Source: Gammaproteobacteria bacterium (lineage in GTDB: Bacteria; Pseudomonadota; Gammaproteobacteria; Granulosicoccales; Granulosicoccaceae). From it: a stretch of DNA of 10,834 bases. The stretch covers positions 1-10,834 of the forward strand of contig JAGRHW010000100.1 in the NCBI GenBank assembly GCA_020444765.1, written 5' to 3'. Position 1 is the stretch's first letter; each line of letters starts with the position of its first letter. Below the pieces are notes generated by a model. The model had not been told where the DNA came from. It saw only the letters and a program-made list of their open reading frames with translations, and did no database searches. Both the position numbers and the translations under genes were made by a program. Below are positions 6,662 through 10,834 of this stretch, in pieces.

Positions 6662-7810
6662 CTAGATCGTATCGAGCGCCTGTTCCAGATCGTCTATCAG
6701 ATCGTCGATGTTTTCGCAGCCGACGGACAGTCGTAGCAGGTCGTCCGGAACGGGGCTGTCCGGTCCCTCGATCAGGTGACGGAATTCGATAAGGCTTTCG
6801 GTGCCGCCGAGCGAGGTGGCGGGAATAAACACCTTGCAGGCTGCGCAGATCCCGCGCGCTGCTACGGGGCCGCCGTGGACGCGGATCGACAGCATCCCGC
6901 CGAAGCCGCCCTGCATTTGCTGGCTGGCGATTTCATGCCCCGGGTGAGAAGCCAGCCCTGGATACATAACGGCTTTGATTTTCGGATGACCTTCGAAGTG
7001 ACGGGCGAGCGCCATGGCATTTTCCGAGGCCCGCTGCATTCTCAGGTGCAAAGTCCGCATGCCGCGCGCCAATAACCAGGATTCAAACGGACCGAGCACA
7101 CTGCCAGTGTTGACGCGGTTGTATTTTATTTTTTCCCAAAAAGCCGAATTCTCGCGAGTGATAACAGCGCCTGCGAGCACATCGCTGTGGCCGTTGAGGT
7201 ATTTTGTCGCGGAATGGAAAACGATATCCGCACCGAGCGCGAGCGGCTGGCAGAGCACCGGACTGTTGACGGTGGAGTCGACCGCGACGAGCGCACCCGC
7301 CGACCTGGCAACGGCTACAGCCTGACGGATGTCTATGATATCCCAGGTTGGATTGCAGGGCGTTTCAAGCCAGAGCAGAGCAGTGGGTTTGCGGCTGATA
7401 ACATCGGCCATGTCGCCCTCGACCCTGGCATCGAACAGGGCGAGTTCCATTCCCCACTGCGCGCAAAAATCCTCCAGCCAGTTACGCAGGCCCCAGTACA
7501 TGATGCGTGGCGCAACGATACGATCTCCGGGACGCAAGGCCTGTACTATCGCCGCGGCAGCAGCGGTGCCCGAGGCAAATAGCAATGCCTCGCTGCCTTT
7601 TTCGAGTTTGGCCAGCAACTCGCTGGCCGCCTTGTCGGTGGGGTTGCCCATCCGCGTGTAGGCGGCGCTGTTGCCGATAAGCTGGTAGTCCGCGTCTCGA
7701 GTGTATGTCGTACTGGCTTGCAAGGCCGGCACGACCGCGCCATTGACCGGGTCGATGCCGCCCGCGTGGCTAAGCAGGGTTTCGGGCTTCAGGTGAGAAT
7801 TATCAGACAT
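6662..7810 (-). CDS. PLP-dependent Cys/Met metabolism enzyme (cystathionine synthase/lyase family)
   Basis: From the ATG at 7810 the protein has 382 residues, usual for this fold type I family (PF01053). An upstream ATG at 7879 would add 23 residues and has GGGG five bases before it, so that start cannot be excluded. I prefer 7810 because 'KPETLLSHAG' is where family members normally begin. Numbered from 7879, the visible motifs are 'AYTRMGNPT' (73-81), 'SGTAA' (103-107), Asp201 for the PLP ring nitrogen, and 'SATKYLNGHSDVLAG' with the PLP-binding Lys226. 'SLGGTESL' (356-363) and the C-terminal 'RLSVGCENIDDLIDDLEQAL' also match. The usual Tyr-Gly-Gly-Thr segment reads Tyr-Trp-Gly-Leu (128-131), marking a less typical subfamily. 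Gamma-synthase, beta-lyase and gamma-lyase cannot be told apart by eye. The gene is divergent from ilvBN. Confidence 0.85.
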   Translation of the reverse strand: MSDNSHLKPETLLSHAGGIDPVNGAVVPALQASTTYTRDADYQLIGNSAAYTRMGNPTDKAASELLAKLEKGSEALLFASGTAAAAAIVQALRPGDRIVAPRIMYWGLRNWLEDFCAQWGMELALFDARVEGDMADVISRKPTALLWLETPCNPTWDIIDIRQAVAVARSAGALVAVDSTVNSPVLCQPLALGADIVFHSATKYLNGHSDVLAGAVITRENSAFWEKIKYNRVNTGSVLGPFESWLLARGMRTLHLRMQRASENAMALARHFEGHPKIKAVMYPGLASHPGHEIASQQMQGGFGGMLSIRVHGGPVAARGICAACKVFIPATSLGGTESLIEFRHLIEGPDSPVPDDLLRLSVGCENIDDLIDDLEQALDTI

Positions 7811-7891
7811 GTCGGCGGCTCGCTTACTGTGAAGAGGCGTCGCCAGCGTAGCAGAAAACAAATACCGAAAACGAGCCATTGCAATCCCCGC

Positions 7892-7918
7892 TTGACCTCT
7901 AAGGCGTGCTGTTATAGT
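7892..7918 (+). promoter_or_regulatory. Predicted promoter of the ilv leader-ilvBN transcript
   Basis: TTGACC (7892-7897) matches five of six -35 positions. TATAGT (7913-7918) matches five of six -10 positions and is preceded by TGT (7910-7912), an extended -10 element that can make up for the short 15-base spacer. Transcription would start near 7925, about 30 bases before the leader peptide ATG. Confidence 0.55.
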
Positions 7919-7955
7919 TTAACGCCACTGAACCAAAACGATGTAGCTTTTCCTG

Positions 7956-8063
7956 ATGATCAACGGCACCAACCTGATTACTGCACTTCTCGTCAAATCA
8001 CTATCAGTGATTGTGCGAATTGTGGTGTCTGTGGTGGTCGTGACCGGCAGGTTTGCGTCGTAG
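7956..8063 (+). CDS. ilv leader peptide (Val/Ile/Leu-rich attenuator ORF)
   Basis: This is a 35-codon ORF, ATG 7956 to TAG 8061-8063. It carries nine Val, four Ile and four Leu codons, so 17 of 35 residues are branched-chain. They are concentrated in residues 18-29, which read VIVRIVVSVVVV and include a run of four consecutive Val codons. An in-frame TAG at 7944 limits the start to ATG 7956 or the CTG just before it. It lies between a promoter and a strong intrinsic terminator upstream of ilvB, the layout of the enteric ilvL and ivbL leaders. There, stalling on uncharged tRNA-Val, -Leu or -Ile lets RNA polymerase pass the terminator. The sequence is not a copy of either E. coli leader. Its Shine-Dalgarno site is poor, which is the main uncertainty. 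Confidence 0.85.
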   Translation: MINGTNLITALLVKSLSVIVRIVVSVVVVTGRFAS

Positions 8064-8089
8064 AGGGTTCTATTTAATAGACAGTTTTC

Positions 8090-8128
8090 AAAACCCCCTT
8101 CGGCGCCAGCCGAAGGGGGTTTTTTTTT
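8090..8128 (+). terminator. Attenuator terminator in the ilvB leader
   Basis: AACCCCCTTCGGC (8092-8104) and GCCGAAGGGGGTT (8109-8121) form a perfect 13-bp stem with a GCCA loop, followed by T through 8128 (nine T from 8120). It lies 27 bases after the leader-peptide stop and 23 bases before the ilvB ATG, inside the transcript. Without control it would stop transcription before ilvB, so it is best read as the attenuator. Confidence 0.92.
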
Positions 8129-8151
8129 GGGCGAATATAAAAGAGGGCCAT

Positions 8152-9861
8152 ATGAGCGATACAGCCAACAAAACCCAGGCATCACCGGCGTTGCGCCTGT
8201 CCGGTGCGCAATTGATCATCAAATTGCTGGAGCGGCAGGGCATCAGCCACATCACCGGGATTCCCGGCGGCGCCAATCTGCCGTTGTACGACGCCCTGGT
8301 CGACAGCCGGATCAAGCACGTGCTGGCCAGGCATGAACAGGGCGCGGGCTTTATCGCCCAGGGCATGGCGCGCGCCACCGGTCAGGCGCAGGTGTGTTTT
8401 GCCAGCTCCGGTCCCGGAGCGACCAATCTGGTCACCGCCGTAGCGGATGCGAAAATGGACTCGATTCCGCTGGTCGCGATTACCGGCCAGGTTTCGCAGC
8501 AGATGATCGGCACCGATGCTTTCCAGGAAATCGACACCTTCGGCCTGATGCTGCCGATTACCAAGCACAACTGGATGGTCCGTTCGGCCGAAGAGTTGTT
8601 ACAGGTCATTCCGGAGGCCTTCCATGTCGCTTTGTCCGGCAGGCCCGGCCCGGTTTCCATCGATGTGCCGAAGGATGTGCAAAACCAGTTGATCGACGTC
8701 GTCGACTGGCCGACGCCCGGTAAGGCGGAAGCGGCCCCGAAGTTCGATACCGGGCAGATTGACCGGATATTGGCGCGTATCAAGGCTGCGCATCGTCCGC
8801 TGTTGATGATCGGTGGCGGTATCGTCAATGCCGGTGCATCCAGCCTGTTGCGCGAGTTTGCCGAACGGTTGGATATTCCGGCGGTACAGACCTTTATGGG
8901 GCTTGGCATATTGCCGCCGGATCACCCGCTGTGCCTCGGTATGCTGGGTATGCACGGCGCGCGTTATACTAATCTGATCCTGGAAGAATGCGATCTGCTG
9001 ATCGGGCTTGGCGTGCGTTTCGACGATCGCGCGACTGGCAAGGTCGAGGCGTTTTGTCCGCAGGCCGATATCATCCATGTCGATATAGATCACAGCGAGA
9101 TCGGTAAGATCAAAAATCCGCTGTTGTCGATCCGCGCCGATGTCGGTGAGGTTTTACAAGCGCTGGCCGGCAAACCGGATACAATGACAAGACCGCTCTG
9201 GCGGCAGAGAATCGAGCAACTCAGGCAGGCCCATCCGCTGGTGCTCGAAGGCGCTGACGAGTTGTTCAGACCTTACGGCGCGATCCGCAAGATCGCCGCC
9301 ATGCTTGATGAATCGGTAAACATCACCACCGATGTCGGGCAGCACCAGATGTGGGTTGCGCAGGCCTATCCGATTGAACGGCCAAGGCAATGGGCCAGCT
9401 CGGGTGGACTCGGTACGATGGGCTTCGGCCTGCCGGCGGCGATCGGCATGGCGCTCGCGCAGCCTGAGCGCAAAACCATCTGCTTTACCGGTGACGGCAG
9501 TTTTATGATGAATATCCAGGAGCTGGCGACGGCGGCCGAAGAGCAGCTCGATATCAAAGTCATTGTGCTGAACAACGGCTACCTCGGTCTGGTGCGGCAA
9601 CAGCAAAGTCTTTTTTACAGTGAAAATTTCAACGCCATCGAATTCCGTCAGGGTGTCGATTTCGCCTCGGCTGCCGAAGCGATGGGCGTCAAGGGAATCG
9701 ATCTTGGGCAGGTCGGCGATCCGGAAGGTGCATTGCAAGCCGCGCTTGCAGAACCCGGCCCTTGTGTTATTAATCTGCCGATCGATAAAAACGAAATGGT
9801 TTTTCCGATGGTGGCGCCCGGTGGCGCAAACGCCGATATGATCGGAGGAGAATCGCGATGA
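8152..9861 (+). CDS. ilvB: Acetolactate (acetohydroxyacid) synthase, catalytic subunit, IlvB type
   Basis: This is a 569-residue cytoplasmic ThDP/FAD enzyme that condenses two pyruvates to 2-acetolactate, or pyruvate with 2-oxobutyrate, the first common step of Val/Leu/Ile synthesis. The N-terminal pyrimidine-binding domain has 'GIPGG' (36-40) and the catalytic Glu62 in 'ARHEQGAGFIAQGMA'. The central FAD-type domain spans about 195-340 ('LGMLGMHGARYTN', 'GVRFDDRATGK'). The C-terminal ThDP domain has Gly447-Asp448-Gly449 and Asn474-Asn475. 'VRQQQSLFY' and the ending 'FPMVAPGGANADMIGGE' resemble E. coli IlvB rather than IlvI, which has Trp in the RQ-W-Q motif. The ATG at 8152 is chosen because AGAGGG lies just upstream at 8142-8147. 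A longer frame from TTG 8053 would read through the terminator. It overlaps ilvN by four bases. Confidence 0.95.
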   Translation: MSDTANKTQASPALRLSGAQLIIKLLERQGISHITGIPGGANLPLYDALVDSRIKHVLARHEQGAGFIAQGMARATGQAQVCFASSGPGATNLVTAVADAKMDSIPLVAITGQVSQQMIGTDAFQEIDTFGLMLPITKHNWMVRSAEELLQVIPEAFHVALSGRPGPVSIDVPKDVQNQLIDVVDWPTPGKAEAAPKFDTGQIDRILARIKAAHRPLLMIGGGIVNAGASSLLREFAERLDIPAVQTFMGLGILPPDHPLCLGMLGMHGARYTNLILEECDLLIGLGVRFDDRATGKVEAFCPQADIIHVDIDHSEIGKIKNPLLSIRADVGEVLQALAGKPDTMTRPLWRQRIEQLRQAHPLVLEGADELFRPYGAIRKIAAMLDESVNITTDVGQHQMWVAQAYPIERPRQWASSGGLGTMGFGLPAAIGMALAQPERKTICFTGDGSFMMNIQELATAAEEQLDIKVIVLNNGYLGLVRQQQSLFYSENFNAIEFRQGVDFASAAEAMGVKGIDLGQVGDPEGALQAALAEPGPCVINLPIDKNEMVFPMVAPGGANADMIGGESR

Positions 9862-10151
9862 GCAAACAAGGCAGATCGGTACTGGAATTGACGGTCAACA
9901 ACCATCCCGGCGTGATGTCGCACGTTTGCGGGCTGTTCGCCCGGCGCGCCTATAATCTCGAGGGCATTATGGTGATGCCGATTCATGGTGCGAATGACGA
10001 ACTGAGCCGTATGTGGCTGCTGGTCAAGGAAGAGGACAAGCTCGACCAGGTGATTCGGCAGACCGAGAAACTGATCGATGTAATCAGCGTGGCACGTCAC
10101 GCCGTCAACGGCAGTGTCTTTGAGAATATGGATGGCTATTTTCAGGCCTGA
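9858..10151 (+). CDS. ilvN: Acetolactate synthase regulatory subunit, IlvN type
   Basis: This is a 97-residue regulatory subunit of the IlvBN holoenzyme. It binds the end product (Val in the E. coli isozyme) and stimulates the catalytic subunit. A single ACT domain covers about residues 8-82, with the ligand-loop motif Asn15-His16-Pro17-Gly18 and 'HVCGLFARRAYNLEGI' following closely. Length matches E. coli IlvN (96 residues) and not the roughly 160-residue IlvH class, so it confirms the IlvB-type isozyme. The ATG overlaps the ilvB TGA (ATGA), and GGAGGAG at 9844-9850 is a very strong ribosome site seven bases before the start. Tight coupling should keep the two subunits in proportion. Confidence 0.95.
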   Translation: MSKQGRSVLELTVNNHPGVMSHVCGLFARRAYNLEGIMVMPIHGANDELSRMWLLVKEEDKLDQVIRQTEKLIDVISVARHAVNGSVFENMDGYFQA

Positions 10152-10154
10152 GCG

Positions 10155-10834
10155 ATGATCCGCTTTTTCGACAGGCAACCGGCGGCTGAGGAGATTCCGG
10201 ATGTTTTTCCGAGTCCGTTTCGCAATCAGCCGCATCCGCTGGCGCTGAAAGCAGGCCTGTCTCTGCAAGAGGAACTGCAAGCCAGGCCTCCTTGTTCGCA
10301 TGATTTTGCGGCTGACGGCAAAATGTTCGGTGTGCTGGTGGTCAGAACACCGGCCGGTGAAACAGGCTTTCTTGCCGGCTTTTCCGGCATGCTCGACGGG
10401 CGCTGGCAGGTGCCGGGGTTTGTGCCGCCGCTGTTTGACGAGGCGGAGCGGGCGGATTTCTTTCCGCCTGGCGAGGCACAGCTTGCGATGCTCGGCAGGC
10501 AGATTGAAAACCTTCGGGGCAGCGATCGCTTGCGGGATTTAAACCTTCGCCTGCAAACGCTGCGGGCGGAGAGCGAGGCTGAACTCGCGGCCTTGCGTGA
10601 GGCCCTGGCAGAACGAAAAAAAATCCGGCGTGCCGAACGCAGACGTGCGGAAACGGCCGGCGATCAGGCAGGCCTGATCGCCTTGTCGTTCGAAAGCCAG
10701 CGTGATCGCCAGACGCGCAGGGATTTGCAATATGGCTGGCAGCAGAAAATCGACGAGACCGGGCAGGAAATCGCCGGGCTGCAGGCGCAAATCGCGACGC
10801 TTGAAAAAAACCGTCTGCGGCTTTCCCGGCAGTT
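10155..10834 (+). CDS. N-terminal part of a probable long RluA-family pseudouridine synthase (3' end outside window)
   Basis: The frame starts at ATG 10155, three bases after the ilvN stop, and stays open for 226 codons to the window end. Residues about 16-35 ('VFPSPFRNQPHPLALKAG') are followed by 'GKMFGVLVVRTPAGETGFLA' (55-74), 'GFSGMLDG' (75-82) and 'GFVPPLFDEAERADFFPPGE' (88-107). This pattern is the N-terminal extension I know from the long (about 550-residue) RluA-type pseudouridine synthases of Vibrio/Shewanella relatives. From about 112 the sequence is a charged Glu/Arg/Gln-rich coiled coil, also expected there. The catalytic domain would lie beyond the window, so the call rests on the extension alone. 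There is no clear ribosome site; translation is probably coupled to ilvN, and the gene is likely part of the ilvBN transcript. Confidence 0.6.
   Translation, partial: MIRFFDRQPAAEEIPDVFPSPFRNQPHPLALKAGLSLQEELQARPPCSHDFAADGKMFGVLVVRTPAGETGFLAGFSGMLDGRWQVPGFVPPLFDEAERADFFPPGEAQLAMLGRQIENLRGSDRLRDLNLRLQTLRAESEAELAALREALAERKKIRRAERRRAETAGDQAGLIALSFESQRDRQTRRDLQYGWQQKIDETGQEIAGLQAQIATLEKNRLRLSRQ

Noticed and set aside
8053..8151. Longer ilvB start at TTG 8053 (33 extra residues)
   Set aside because: The extension overlaps the leader-peptide end and reads through the terminator hairpin. ATG 8152 has a good ribosome site and matches the IlvB N-terminus.
1..10834. Mobile elements, CRISPR arrays, tRNA or rRNA genes
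   Set aside because: No transposase or integrase motifs, no spaced direct repeats and no tRNA-like cloverleaf with the TTC-arm consensus were seen. All long frames are housekeeping or exported-enzyme genes.

Overview
The window reads as an ordinary chromosomal segment of a free-living gammaproteobacterium. The evidence is the IlvB/IlvN isozyme pair with an enteric-style leader-peptide attenuator, the YebE-like DUF533 tail, a short NfeD plus QmcA-like paraslipin pair, a GlyGly-CTERM-type exoprotease, and a pseudouridine-synthase-type protein with the N-terminal extension seen in Vibrio/Shewanella relatives. I see no IS element, integrase, phage gene, CRISPR array, tRNA or rRNA.

Layout. Positions 1-329 hold the C-terminal part of a DUF533 (TerB-like) protein, closed by a hairpin terminator. 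After a roughly 270-bp spacer, 604-1938 is a two-gene membrane operon, NfeD-family protein then paraslipin (SPFH), ended by a perfect 9-bp stem. A consensus TATAAT box then precedes a lipoprotein (2077-2985) with a calcium-loop-like motif and a PPC-like domain. A 220-bp spacer with overlapping AT-rich palindromes leads to a very large secreted M4 (thermolysin-type) metalloprotease (3206-6637). It has propeptide domains, a complete catalytic motif set, a propeller-like region, an ASH/choice-of-anchor-D-like domain and a Gly-rich/TM C-terminus that suggests rhombosortase-type sorting.

On the minus strand, convergent to the protease, lies a PLP enzyme of the Cys/Met metabolism family (6662-7810, or to 7879). 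Divergent from it is the best regulatory find of the window: an extended -10 promoter, a 35-residue Val/Ile/Leu-rich leader peptide (7956-8063) and a 13-bp-stem, nine-T intrinsic terminator (8092-8128), all placed before ilvB. This is a branched-chain amino acid attenuator. ilvB (8152-9861) and ilvN (9858-10151) overlap by four bases and encode the catalytic and regulatory subunits of acetohydroxyacid synthase. Three bases later a new reading frame starts (10155) and runs off the window. It looks like the N-terminal extension and coiled coil of a long RluA-family pseudouridine synthase, and it should be co-transcribed with ilvBN.

How they may work together. ilvBN is controlled by charged branched-chain tRNA through the leader. 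The divergent PLP enzyme could, if it is a gamma-lyase, produce 2-oxobutyrate, which is a substrate of IlvBN. The PPC lipoprotein and the protease are likely both exported, and PPC domains usually accompany secreted proteases, so they may be functionally linked. These links are inference. Nothing here is clearly an undescribed system; the attenuator and the protease/lipoprotein pair are the parts most worth following up.
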